A DNA stretch of 64,000 nucleotides from Magicicada septendecula (lineage: Eukaryota > Arthropoda > Insecta > Hemiptera > Cicadidae): contig CM068372.1 in NCBI GenBank assembly GCA_034769895.1, positions 373,135,258 through 373,199,257 of the forward strand. The letters are read 5' to 3'. Below, piece after piece: positions 41,800 through 52,786 of this stretch. The position numbers and the translations under genes are program-made. The stretch's first letter is position 1, and the number at the start of each line of letters is the position of its first letter. Under the pieces are notes generated by a model. It was not told where the DNA came from. It saw nothing but the letters and a program-made list of their open reading frames with translations, and did not search any database.

Positions 41800-44430
41800 T
41801 GGCAAACGATAACTGCCGCAAATTCAAACAGAATCAAATAATTTTTTGCATACAGCCCTGATTTGCAGAGTACTCGCGACCTATTGTTTTTGGTGAAGAT
41901 CGGTTGAGGGAAAGGGGTAGTTTACCTGCAACGGTTTTTTTTTAGCAAGGGTAATTTTGTTTGTTTGGCAAACGATAACAGCCGCAAATTCAAACAGAAT
42001 CAAATAATGTTTCGCATACAGCCCTGAATTGTAGAGTTCTCAAGATCTGTTGATTTTGGTGAAGATCGGTTAAGGGAAAGGGGTAGTTTACCTGTAACGT
42101 TTTATGTTTTAACAAGGGTATTTCCTATGGCAAACGATAACAGCCGCAAATTCAAACAGAATCAAAAGATTATTTGCATACAGCCCTAAATTGTAGAGTT
42201 CTCAAGACCTATTGTTTTTGGTGAAGATCGGTTAAGGGAAAGGGGTAGTTTACCTGCAACGTTTTTTTAACAAGGGTATTTTTACTTCCATATTCCTTAA
42301 GGAATGGAAGTATGGTGATGGCAAAAAAAATCGTGTTCGAGATTATTGCAGATTCTGATTCTACTACACTCAAAACATGAAAAAAAGTCGTTTTCCGAAA
42401 AGTGTCTGTGTGTCTGTCTGTCTGTCTGTCTGTGTGTCTGTAGATTTTTTTTCTATGGCAAACGATAACTGCCGCAAATTCAAACAGAATCAAATAATTT
42501 TTTGCATACAGCCCTGATTTGCAGAGTACTCGCGACCTATTGTTTTTGGTGAAGATCGGTTGAGGGAAAGGGGTAGTTTACCTGCAACGGTTTTTTTTTA
42601 GCAAGGGTAATTTTGTTTGTTTGGCAAACGATAACAGCCGCAAATTCAAACAGAATCAAATAATGTTTTGCATACAGCCCTGATTTGTAGAGTACTCAAG
42701 ACCTATTGTTTTTGGTGAAGATCGGTTAAGGGAAAGGGGTAGTTTACCTGTAACGTTTTATGTTTTAACAAGGGTATTTCCTATGGCAAACGATAACAGC
42801 CGCAAATTCAAACAGAATCAAAAGATTATTTGCATACAGCCCTAAATTGTAGAGTTCTCAAGACCTATTGTTTTTGGTGAAGATCGGTTGAGGGAAAGGG
42901 GTAGTTTACCTGCAACATTTTTTTAACAAGGGTATTTTCTATGGCAAACGATAACAGCCGCAAATTCAAACAGAATCAAAAGATTATTTGCATACAGCCC
43001 TAAATTGTAGAGTTCTCAAGACCTATTGTTTTTGGTGAAGATCGGTTGAGGGAAAGGGGTAGTTTACCTGCAACGTTTTTTTAACAAGGGTATTTTCTAT
43101 GGCAAACGATAACAGCCGCAAATTCAAACAGAATCAAATAATGTTTTGCATACAGCCCTGATTTGTAGAGTACTCAAGACCTATTGTTTTTGGTGAAGAT
43201 TGGTTAAGGAGAAGGGGTAGTTTACCTGCAACGTTTTTTTATCAAGCGTATTTTCTATGGCAAACGATAACAGCCGCAAATGCAAACAGAATCAAATAAT
43301 GTTTTGCATACGTCCCTGAATTGTAGAGGTCTCAATGACTTTCGATTTTGGTGAAGATCGGTTAAGGGGAAGGGGTAGTTTACCTGCAACCTTTTACGTT
43401 TTAACAAGAGTAAAGTACTTGAAAATTTATTTAAACTTTTTGAAACAATGGTAATTGTTAAAAATAAAATAATTTTGTTGCCAGGCAATAAAATTATAAT
43501 TTTTTCATTTTAATGTAATATAATATTTTTCATTTAATACTGCAATAAAAAGGCAGGTAAGACACAGCCTGGCTGTTTGGCTGTAAATGATTTTAAATAT
43601 AAATCTTAGAATATGGAAGTCATGTATGGTTCTCCATACCGATATTTTTCTATGGCAAACGATAACTGCCGCACATTCAAACAGAATCAAATAACTTTTT
43701 GCATACAGCCCTGATTTGTAGAGTACTCACGGCCTATTGTTTTTGGTGAAGATCGGTTGAGGGAAAGGGGTAGTTTACCTGCAACGGTTTTTTTTTATCA
43801 AGGGAAATTTTTTTTTTTGCCAAACGATAACAGCCGCAAATTCAAACAGAATCAAATAATGTTTCGCATACATCCCTGAATTGTAGAGTTCTCAAGATCT
43901 GTTGATTTTGGTGAAGATCGGTTAAGGGAAAGGGGTAGTTTACCTGTAACGTTTTCTGTTTTAACAAGGGTATTTCCTATGGCAAACGATAACAGCCGTA
44001 AATTCAAACAGAATCAAAAGATTATTTGCATACAGCCCTAAATTGTAGAGTTCTCAAGACCTATTGTTTTTGGTGAAGATCGGTTAAGGGAAAGGGGTAG
44101 TTTACCTACAACGTTTTTTTAACAAGGTTATTTTCTATGGCAAACGATAACATCCGCAAATTCAAACATAATCAAATAATTTTCTGCATACAGCCCTGGT
44201 TTGTAGAGTACTCAAGACCTTTTGTTTTTGGTGAAGATCGGTTGAGGGGAAGGGGTAGTTTACCTGCAACGTTTGTTATAAAGCGTATTTTCTATGGCAA
44301 ACGATAACTGCCGCAAATTCAAACAGAATCACATAATTTTTTGCATACATAAGTGAATTGTAGAGGACTCAAGGCCATTAGATTTTGGTGAAGATCGGTT
44401 AAGGGGAAGGGGTAGTTTACCTGCAACCTT
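41800..44430 (+). repeat. Tandem 158-167-bp repeat units (14 copies, in two interleaved arrays)
   Basis: Units begin around TATGGCAAACGATAACNGCC and carry CAGCCCTGATTTGTAGAGTA, GGTGAAGATCGGTTRAGGGA and GGGGTAGTTTACCTGCAACG. Starts at about 41804, 41969, 42129, 42457, 42624, 42785, 42944, 43101, 43259, 43653, 43822, 43981, 44139 and 44296. The first unit of each copy shares private changes (AACTGCCG, GTACTCGCGACC). No open frame runs through the units. Confidence 0.9.
42282..43645 (+). mobile_element. Second Helentron/DINE-like copy nested in the first
   Basis: Has the same left end (TTACTTCCATATTCC), the same (GTCT)n run (42403-42441), six repeat units, the subterminal GAATATGGAAGT (43609-43620), the same stem-loop and the end CCGATAT at 43645. 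The sequences on its two sides (...CAAGGGTATT and TTTTCTATGGCAAAC...) join to the normal junction between two repeat units of the outer copy, so it inserted into that array, again between Ts. Confidence 0.78.
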
Positions 44431-44656
44431 TTACGTTTTAACAAGAGTAAAGTACTTGAAAATTCATTTAAACTTTTTCAAACAATGGTAATTGTTAAAA
44501 TAAAATAATTTTGTTGCCAGGCAATAAAATTATAATTTTTTCATTTTAATGTAAATTATGTATATATTAGAAAATATATCGTGCTTGGCAGGCAAGCATA
44601 TTTCAGATTATAAGTCTTAGAATATGGAAGTCATGTATGGTTCTCCATACCGATAT

Positions 44657-46074
44657 TTAAAACATTGTAAGCTAAATCATGGGAGGCTGACGAGATGGGT
44701 TTTGGCCCTACAGGAATATAATATCACGTGGGAGTATATACCAGGCAAGCAAAACATAGCAGCCGACGTCCTATCCTGCATCAATTTACAAAACCAGACA
44801 TTTGATGGCGAAAGAGAACAAATAGCGAAGGTATATCATATCATTAAAAGCAGGGAGGATTTGAAAAATATTTTAAAAGATGTGAAGGCACAACAAGAGG
44901 CTGACCCAAAATTAGGAAATATAAGGAAAAGGGTACTGGAAGGCGATGAAGTTGTAGATAAATATTACTGTATACACGATGATACTTTGTTTATAAGGAA
45001 CACCCCCACACCAAGAGAATTGGAAGTTAGTAATTCCACCAGGAATAGAAAGGCCACTAATTATTGATTATCACAATAGACACATGGGTGCCCTCAAGGT
45101 AAGGAAAGCGTTGGAAGAACAGGTATACATCAAAGGGATTAATAAAAAGGTGCAACAGGCGGTACAGTCATGCAATATTTGTCAGAAGGTAAAATGTAAT
45201 AACGAGAGAAAGGAAGGGGTCATGATACCCATAACATCCACCGAAAAATTAGAAATGGTATTTCTTGATATCTGTGGACCATTTCCACGCAGCGGTGGAA
45301 GGCACAGGCCACCGCCTGCCTGTTCATCGTAATTATTTTTGACCATTTCAGCAAATATACTAAGCTTTATCCAATGACTAGGGCTACGACAAAGAAAATT
45401 GTAGAAATTATAATAGAAAGGTATATAATGGAAGTAGGCAAACCATATTCTATAATTACAGACCACGGTACCCAGTTTAAAGGGAAGGTATGGAAAGAGA
45501 ACTTATAGAACATGGAATAAAGACGTATAAGACATCCGTGTATTACCCAAATAGTAATCCAGCCGAGAGAGTGTTGAGGGAAGTAGGACGGTTGTTGAGG
45601 ACCTACTGCCATGATGAACAGAAGAGATGGCACGAATACTTAGCGTCAACAGAGGACTTTCTCAATTTATCCTATCATAATATAATAGAGGAGTCACCGT
45701 ACACAGTTATGTTCGAGAGACCCCCACCCCGGGAAATAAAGGAGATAATTAGTTTTCCCAGCGAACCTGAATACCAATTTGAAGGAACCAAATTTTATAA
45801 TAGAATATTAGAAAAAACAGAACAACAACGGAAGAAATATGTTCAATCCCAACCAAAGGCTATTAAGTATAAAATAGGAGAAAAGGTGTTAATCCGGAAT
45901 AGAGAACTGCCCAGTACTATACAAGGTATAACAAAAAAATTATTACTTTTATATACAGGACCTTTTATGATTACGAAAGATAAAGAAAACAATACATATG
46001 AGGTAACAGACACTGTCAATAATAAAATAAAGGGTACATATAATCAGGCGTCGTTAAGAAGGTACCATGAATGA
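44657..46074 (+). pseudogene. Gypsy pol, part 3: end of RNase H and integrase
   Basis: Resumes KHCKLNHGRLTRWVLALQEY, with the RNase H end GKQNIAADVLS. After a shift near 45020 comes the integrase: zinc part DYHNRHMGALKVRKALEEQV with SCNICQ, then MVFLDICGPFPRSGG (Asp1). A shift near 45300 follows, then FDHFSKYTKLYPM, SIITDHGTQFKGKVW (Asp2) and NSNPAERVLREVGRLLRTYC (Glu). The C-terminal part PSTIQGITKKLLLLYTGPFM with NQASLRRYHE is the usual Gypsy GPFxI block. The stop is near 46074. At least two frameshifts are present. Confidence 0.9.
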
Positions 46075-46077
46075 ATA

Positions 46078-47027
46078 AAAATACAAGTCAACGTTAATTT
46101 ACCAACTTACCCGTACTTATAGGAGAGAAAGGAATAGCATATTATTAATAAATACAAATACGAGAAGGACATCTTCCACCAAAAGGCAAAAATATATATG
46201 TAAAATATCAATTTATTTCCAATAGCCAAGTCAACGTATATTTACCAACTTACCCGTACTTAGAGAAGGAGAGAAGGAAAGGAGGAAAAGACATAATTTA
46301 CTATGTTATTCAAATTAATTAAATAAATTATTGAACAATCAAATAACAATTGATATTACTAAGGAGGAGAAATACTGTCATATAATTGATACTAAAAGGA
46401 AATAATTGAAGAAAAAAAAAAAGGGAAACTGTGTTACATAAGGAGGTGATGATGAATTTGTAAATATAGCTATTGACATCGAATAATTTTAAAAGATAAT
46501 TTTACCTGCGGAGAACAGTATATTAATATAATAGAGAAATAATCAGAAGAGATTAAGAAAGAATTTAGGTGTAGGAGCCTATGATCTTTGAATATGAATT
46601 TTTTTATTTTTATAATTATTTGTTGCGAAGGTGCAATTTATAAGTACGTCTTATATATTTTCTGGACAGAGATGTGTTTCCTTTGATTTCAGTGGTTATA
46701 GTTAGGGAACGGCGGAGAATGGATTGCCAATGGGGCCCCTCTGACTCCGAACCCACTATAAAAGTTAGGGAATTGTTAGGGAGTTATAATGTATCAAAGA
46801 TTAAATAATTAACAACAAGGTAAAGGAAAGGAACAGGAGATATGGTAAAGATTGAGACATGGATAATGAGATGGATTAATATATTAAAGGAGTAGTACAG
46901 GAATCTAATTATAATATAAAAGAATGAAATAATAATGAAGCTAATAAAAGGTTTATATAGAAATGATAATTTCATCAAAACTGAAGAAATGTTTTTCCCA
47001 AATTATCAATTTTAACGAGGAGGCATA
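46078..47027. other. Gypsy non-coding 3' internal region
   Basis: About 950 bp between the integrase stop and the 3' LTR. No env or other ORF is visible on the plus strand. CAAGTCAACGTTAATTTACC and a near copy at 46224 form a repeat of about 40 bp spaced 140 bp apart. The purine tract lies at the end. Confidence 0.6.
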
Positions 47028-49941
47028 TGTAACGTCACAAAACGTTCCATAAAGAAAATTAATTGCAAAGTAAATTATCATAAGAGGAAGGTGAAATGAA
47101 CAGTATCGAACCCAAGTAATCAAAAAAAAATTTTGTAATACTGTCCAATAGTTAATATCATTAACATGTAAAAACGACAAAGACTTTGACCAAGACTCAA
47201 ACCCCATATATTGTTTAAGTGAAGAACAGAATAAAACTGATAATATATAATAAGAGAAACAAATAATCTCAGAAATGACCAAAATGAGATCATTAAATGT
47301 TAGAAATGTAACTCTGAATAGAGCATAAAAACCAATTTATTGTGAAATAATAGACAAGATCTGTTACAATACTTTATAATATATATAAAATAGATGTATT
47401 AAATGACTTAAACACATCATTAAATAGGATGTGAATTAAAATAAAAAATATGTAAATTTGTAACAGAAAATCAAAGTTTTAGAGTTGAGACCAATCACTC
47501 AGATTTTATGTGAAAATTAATTATTATAAAATTAAGAAAAAAACTAGATGGAAATGTCAATTAGACAAAGACAAACAAATTACTTCAAATTGAAAGCTGT
47601 TAATTGATTAGAAGTCAATGAAAATAATCAAAAACAGTGTTAAACTGAAAACATGTAGTGAACATGTAAAATTGTAAAATTTATGACTTTAATGTTATCA
47701 AAATGCAACAAACTTGTATTTTAAAGTTGAAACACAATATAAAGTAACTATACCTATAAGTATGACCACCTAAAATACTTTAACAGTCAAGTTATATAAA
47801 TAGTTACATAGACCATGCTAGGCTGAGATCAAAAAACAGTCACAAAATTAGTCATATTTGACAAATTAATTGTTTAATATTAGAAAGAATATACAAGAAG
47901 ATACAATTCTATAATGTTCAATGGAAAAATACTTGCTCAATTGAAGACAAGCTTAATTCATAGAGAATTTTTAAATATAAAAGTGAAAATTGTCACACCC
48001 ATGGAATAACTCATCTGTACAAAGACAGTGAGTGCTAAGTGAAATTACAATAAAATTAAAATGTATTAGGAGAAACCAGGTATTCCCAAAGATAAACAAT
48101 ATAACAAACTCTAAGTGAATACCCAAAAAATCCCATAAATAATACCAGAAAAGACAAATTACTATAAATAACAGTGACAAAAAACTAGGCCGTATGTCAT
48201 GCCTACAGAAAAATGAAATTATTTATATGTTATGTGCTTTAATATTTGTTTGTTTTATTATGTAAAGCTAATTATGTTATGTATTAATGTTATAGCAAGA
48301 GCCAAGGAAATTAATAACATTTTATTAATAAGAAACTTAGAATTTTGTGTAAACACTACAAGGTAAGGAAATGTATTTTATGTTAATTTATTAGTTTAAT
48401 TTATTTAAAACCAATCGTGAATGGTATTATTTTAATCAGTTGAAAGCAGAGAATCTAAAAATAATAGTGACATGCAGATTGTAAGTAGTTCTGTAAAATT
48501 GTTTGACAAATACCAGAATAATTTCAGTAATATCCTTTAGTATGAAGAACAAGAAGTTTTTGTTCTAAAGCTTCTACGGAAGTCGAATTTGTTCCATGAT
48601 GTTCTATTTGCATATTCTCGAACGTTCCAGAAGAAAATTTTACTCAAAAATACCGGAAGTCATGCATAAAAATTAAAACAATGCACCTTACAAAGAGTAT
48701 ATAAGCGAGACCAAAATCGACACGAGGAACACTTTATGCTTTGAAACCACGAGAGACACTTCACATGCGAATCCAAACATCTAACCCAAGGCGAACTCGA
48801 AGAAGAGGAATCCGACTCGAAAACTCAAAAAGGCTTTTCCCGTACTAGACGAAAGACTTACTTAACCTAAAAAGGAGTATATTGCTAATCGCTAACGTGT
48901 TTGTTGAATAGAGCAACAGCATGCCAAATTTTAATAGAACGCACACAGCTAAATATCCAGCGGCCCTGAAAAGGACCGATTTTAATAGAGAAAAATCAAT
49001 TTTGCTGGCATTTGTGAAAATAGACAGACTTTGACAAAATTCCAAACATATTACTGACACGAGCCTACTACACTGAGTCGAAGCTAGCGCTGAGACGGCA
49101 GTATAGCGAGGTCACGGAACGCAGACAGCTGTTCGCCGCCGCCAAGAATTCAAAGCATAGAAACAGTATGATTTTTATTTAAATTGTGCGGAGTTTTCAA
49201 ACCGTAATTTGACTTATAAATAGTTACCAGTGAGTGAGAAAACGTAACTACGAAGAGGCGCAAGATTGGAATCGTCCCCAAGAACAGTGTCCAGTGAAGG
49301 AAATACTTACCCACCGGAACGTGAGTTGACCAAAATTAAAATCCTTTTACCTGGTATCTTTGTCACACAATTGTACTACATATGTCAAACACCTTCAAAT
49401 CACACGAATTTTGTAAAGCATCCCACTGATTTGTCTTGATAGGATGAAAGGAGTCACGTCCTGAGTATAAAGTTTTTTCAAAGATTAAATTCATGCAATT
49501 CAACTGAGCAATAAAATATTTATTAACTGATACTTAATTAAAATCTTGTCAATAATTTTTGTAACTCTGCAATTTTGCTTAATTTGATTGTTAGTCCTTC
49601 AGACGATTTTCTAAAAGAAAAGTCATTAAAAATACGTTATTTACAACTCAAATGGTCTTGTTTACATTTTTTCTATAATTAATTTAACAACTCAAAAATC
49701 AATTTTTTAATAATAATAATTTCTTGGACCAAATATCCAAGTGGTGCCCACACACACATATTAGCGTAAGTTGTGTTTGCAGGACTACATCTACGAAGAG
49801 AAACCGGCAATTAGTAAGTATAAAGTGCGCGGAGTGTAACACCCGACATCACATTTCTATTGGTTATAAATTGACGAATCCAACGGAATCCCGAAAATAA
49901 TACGACAAGACGCAAAACCTGACACACCTCTATTAGTTATA
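47028..49941 (+). repeat. 3' LTR of the Gypsy element
   Basis: 2914 bp, partner of 31503-34420. It is preceded by a purine tract AACGAGGAGG at 47014-47023, the expected plus-strand primer. It ends GTTATA directly before the TTAT target copy, after which the last 156 bp of the hAT element follow. Confidence 0.93.
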
Positions 49942-50105
49942 TTATATTAAATCTGTTTTCCTTTTTTGCATTTTCAATAAATTGTTTTTGTGTTTCTATT
50001 TGCTGTTTTATTTATAATAAATAAAAATTGTCAGGGTTCCAACATTTTTTATTAAGGTAAGAAGGGTTCCGCGATAAAAATAAGTTGGGAACCACTGCAA
50101 TAAAG

Positions 50106-51095
50106 TATAAACAATCCGGCTAACCCAGCAATAAATGCTAGGGAAAAAGAAAGAATACGAAAAATGATGAAAGACAGATAAGGAAATAAATACTAAGACT
50201 CATAGGTCACATAAATTTAAAAACTGTATTACTACTATGCCCATACACTAACATAAACACTTCTGACATTCAATGCCCTATGGAAGTGGAAAAAACTGCT
50301 TCTGGTAAAGAAAGAACTAACTTACAGCTAAGAGCATTAACTGAAAGGTAACAAAAATATTTGCTTCGTGTTTCTGGCATGCTGTGTACTTTATACAGAA
50401 TCAAACAAGGATAAAGAAGAAAAATAAGAACTGAAAAAAAACACGGAAGAATGGAATATTTATAATGAAAAAATGGAAAGCAAACTATTTTAAAGTTTGC
50501 ATACACATGACACTAATAAAAAAAAAACCTGAGAGAGAGCTTGCCTGTTATATATAATGGTATGTGTGGTATGTGCGACACAGGATGAAGAAGAAAACAA
50601 GGAGGAGACAAGGGAAAGAATATTCAGTGTGATTAATTATTATATGAAACAAATATAGCTCCCTCATTCAAACTGTTACTGCTGACAATTAAAGAAACAA
50701 CTGTCAGTCATAATTAACAGCACAATGACTACAAGACTGGTCAGCTTTATTCAAAGTGAAAGGCTTCAGATGATAAATACTAACTGTGGCATTGCGATGT
50801 CCACGTGAACATGATACGAAAATCTTGTTATCCTAACAGTACTGGCCCACAGAGTCAGTGCCGGAACAGCGCTAGACTTTTAAAAACACATTACAATATC
50901 AAATGCTTTTGACTGTCAACCATTTGGCCAAGACAGGGTTAGTTTATAATATTTTTGAAGGCAATGATACATAACAATTAAGAACCACTGATGAGTTTTA
51001 AAGTAAAAATAACAGTAAAGGACTTACTAATGAGTCTATACATTACAACCCTTCTCAAACATATCTATAACCTACTGTGTAAAATAAATACTCAC
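50106..51095. other. RhoGAP intron sequence between the hAT end and the exon
   Basis: AT-rich intron sequence with nothing recognisable; small open frames on either strand show no domain. Confidence 0.5.
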
Positions 51096-51201
51096 CTTAA
51101 TAAATGCTGTAGTAGATATTTTAGGGTGTCATGATTTGGCATTGGTAGTGCTTTCACTATTTCCCTGAACTCTTTTAATTTCTCCTTACGATTATGATTT
51201 G
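51096..51201 (-). CDS. RhoGAP gene exon: GAP helix PNHDTLKYLLxHL
   Basis: 106-bp exon, acceptor TTTTACAG and donor GTGAG. It encodes NHNRKEKLKEFREIVKALP, then MPNHDTLKYLLQHLL. The PxPNxDTLKYLLxHL motif is the hallmark helix of this RhoGAP subgroup. The final AG plus G of the last exon gives arginine. A Tigger-type DNA transposon starts only 50 bp upstream of the acceptor (51252). Confidence 0.92.
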
Positions 51202-51251
51202 CTGTAAAAAAAAAAACAATCAATGTAACAAATAAATAACAATGAGTAATA

Positions 51252-52050
51252 CAGTAGATGCCCTCTAGTCCGGCCTCGGTTGGATCGACCGTCGGATGAT
51301 TCGGCCAGCCATATGGTGAGTCACACAGTCTAGATGAGCCTCCAGCAACAGGCCCCAACTTGTTACACGGAAAATATATGTAGCTCAGTTGACTTGCGCT
51401 TTTGTTCATATGCGGATGTATGTCTTATGTTGTGAATTCTGTGTATATAGTCTGTCTAAATATATCTATGTATATAGTAATACTGTATGTATCTGTGTAA
51501 ATAAAAACGTTTTCCGACATGAATGCGACACGAAAATACGTTCGTGACTATGGACCAAAACTTACAAGTCCTTCAGCGTCTTGATAAGGGTGAATTGGTC
51601 CAGAGTATTTGCCAAGAGTTTAATGTAGGCAAGAGTACAGTTAATGACTGGCGCCGAAACAGAAAATCGATTGAGACTTTCTGCAGTCAAATTGAAACTG
51701 AAAAAGTGCTTTCGACGTGATGCACTTTAAAAAAACCAAATAACAAATTAGTAGACGATGCTTTGTGGTTATGGTTTTTATCAGGAACGCCTAAGAGGCA
51801 CTCCGATAAGTAGACCAATTTTAAAAGAAAAAGCAACTGTCCTACACTAAAAACTTCAAGATGCCGGTACATTCTAATTAAAATTATGATAATTAGTAAT
51901 TTGTATATACTGTATTGGGTAATTTATTGTATGGACCATTCATTTGATGACGTTATTTCATCATTATAGCATATTTTCGGTTCGTCCGGCCGTTTTGTAA
52001 TCTGGCCTAGGGTCTGGTCCCGAGGTGGCCGGACGAGAGGGCGTCTACTG
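51252..52050 (+). mobile_element. Tigger-type element, second family, deleted
   Basis: Ends CAGTAGATGCCCTCTAGTCC (51252) and GAGAGGGCGTCTACTG (52050) are inverted repeats, flanked by TA on both sides (51250-51251, 52051-52052). Its end sequence differs from the other Tigger-type element at 20874, apart from the shared CAGTAGA start. It keeps only the N-terminal part of the transposase. It lies in a RhoGAP intron, 50 bp from the splice acceptor. Confidence 0.88.
51523..51850 (+). pseudogene. Tigger transposase N-terminal fragment (CENP-B-type HTH)
   Basis: Reads NTFVTMDQNLQVLQRLDKGE, then LVQSICQEFNVGKSTVNDWR and RNRKSIETFCSQIETEKVLS, the first helix-turn-helix of Tigger/pogo transposases. 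The ORF stops at 51720, where a TGA replaces the expected codon after LST. The frame then continues with decayed matches (CTLKKPNNKLVDDALWLWFL-like, TPISRPILKEKATVL). The DDE domain is absent. Confidence 0.85.
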
Positions 52051-52148
52051 TACATAACATCAATAAGATCTGTGAGATATCAATACATCAAAACTGCAGG
52101 AAAATACTAGTCAACTTTCAAATCTGTCTTCTAGGGAGCCCGCATTTG

Positions 52149-52620
52149 CTAAGAGAAAACCCTATACAATAAACAGCAAACTTCTGAAGCCTTTTACTTT
52201 TGCAAGAACAAGAGTATAAGTATAAGTCGTACCAACGTGGAAGCTTTAGTGCTGTTGTATACAAAATTTTGGAAACACGTGATTTTAACTATAATGATGA
52301 CGATTTTACCTAGCCATGGTCAGTCAAAGACACTAATGACTGGTTATTTCAGTTAAAACAAGTCAGCTACTGAGAAGATGACTGAAAGAATCAAAATTCT
52401 ACTAGATGTTACAGAAGTCACAGATTTAGGAGAAAATGAATATAAATACATAAAACTGGGCAAAGAATTAGCTTGTCGTTTAAAATATCAGGGGGCAAGA
52501 GCCCTTTATCATACTCTGAAACAGAGGAAAGTATTTGCTGCCCTTTCATATTTGATGATAATTCTAGTTAAAGATCACTTGTTGATTATAGCATAGAGTT
52601 GCACAGAAATATTTCTTGAC
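52149..52620 (+). pseudogene. Eroded protein-coding sequence, not recognised
   Basis: Coding-like text survives over about 150 codons in shifted frames. EPAFAKRKPYTINSKLLKPF leads to TFARTRV and a stop; a shifted frame gives KYKSYQRGSFSAVVYKILET, then PWSVKDTNDWLFQLKQVS; another shift gives KMTERIKILLDVTEVTDLGE, then NEYKYIKLGKELACRLKYQG and ARALYHTLKQRKVFAALSY; and a last shift gives FDDNS. No introns separate the pieces, so a processed pseudogene or a fragment of a larger element is possible. I cannot name the parent protein. Confidence 0.45.
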
Positions 52621-52786
52621 AAGAGGTTTTCAGCAAACCTCAGTTATTTCTTTACATAGACATGAAACTATGTAAGTGAGCCAGTTACCACTGCTGACTT
52701 CCTACACAATATCTATTTATTAGCTGATCTATAAAATATATGTATAACAGCACAATCACGCAATTTTTACAATTGCTGTGAGTAAT

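Larger units (their letters stand above)
41630..44656 (+). mobile_element. Helentron/DINE-like non-autonomous element with tandem repeat core, outer copy
   Basis: Left end TTACTTCCATATTCCTTAAG with a hairpin (CTTCCATATTCC TTAA GGAATGGAAG), a (GTCT)n run at 41751-41785, a core of tandem 158-167-bp units, then GAATATGGAAGT at 44620-44631 (inverse of ACTTCCATATTC at 41632-41643), a 3' stem-loop GTATGG-TTCT-CCATAC (44635-44650) and the end CCGATAT. Removing 41630-44656 restores the Gypsy RNase H frame (SISFLKHCKL) with no target duplication, between two Ts. This layout agrees with DINE-1/Helentron-associated elements. A second copy is nested within it. Confidence 0.8.
31503..49941 (+). mobile_element. 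Ty3/Gypsy-type retrotransposon with 2.9-kb LTRs
   Basis: LTRs 31503-34420 and 47028-49941 start TGTAAC and end GTTATA; flanks are TTAT on both sides (31499-31502, 49942-49945). Internal order: primer-binding site, coiled-coil gag with capsid, Asn/Gly-rich gag tail, protease, reverse transcriptase, RNase H, integrase, then about 950 bp non-coding and a purine tract. It sits near the 3' end of the hAT element. A solo LTR (37765-40961) and a Helentron-like array (41630-44656) interrupt pol; without them the element is about 12.2 kb. No env frame is present. Confidence 0.93.

Noticed and set aside
41800..44430. Regular tandem repeats that could suggest a CRISPR array
   Set aside because: Units are 158-167 bp, the whole unit is repeated and there are no unique spacers; the context is a eukaryotic Helentron-like element.
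46784..46978. Hydrophobic ORF on the minus strand near the end of the Gypsy element, considered as an env-like membrane protein
   Set aside because: It is antisense to the element, made of Ile/Phe/Tyr from AT-rich sequence, and overlaps non-coding sequence before the LTR.
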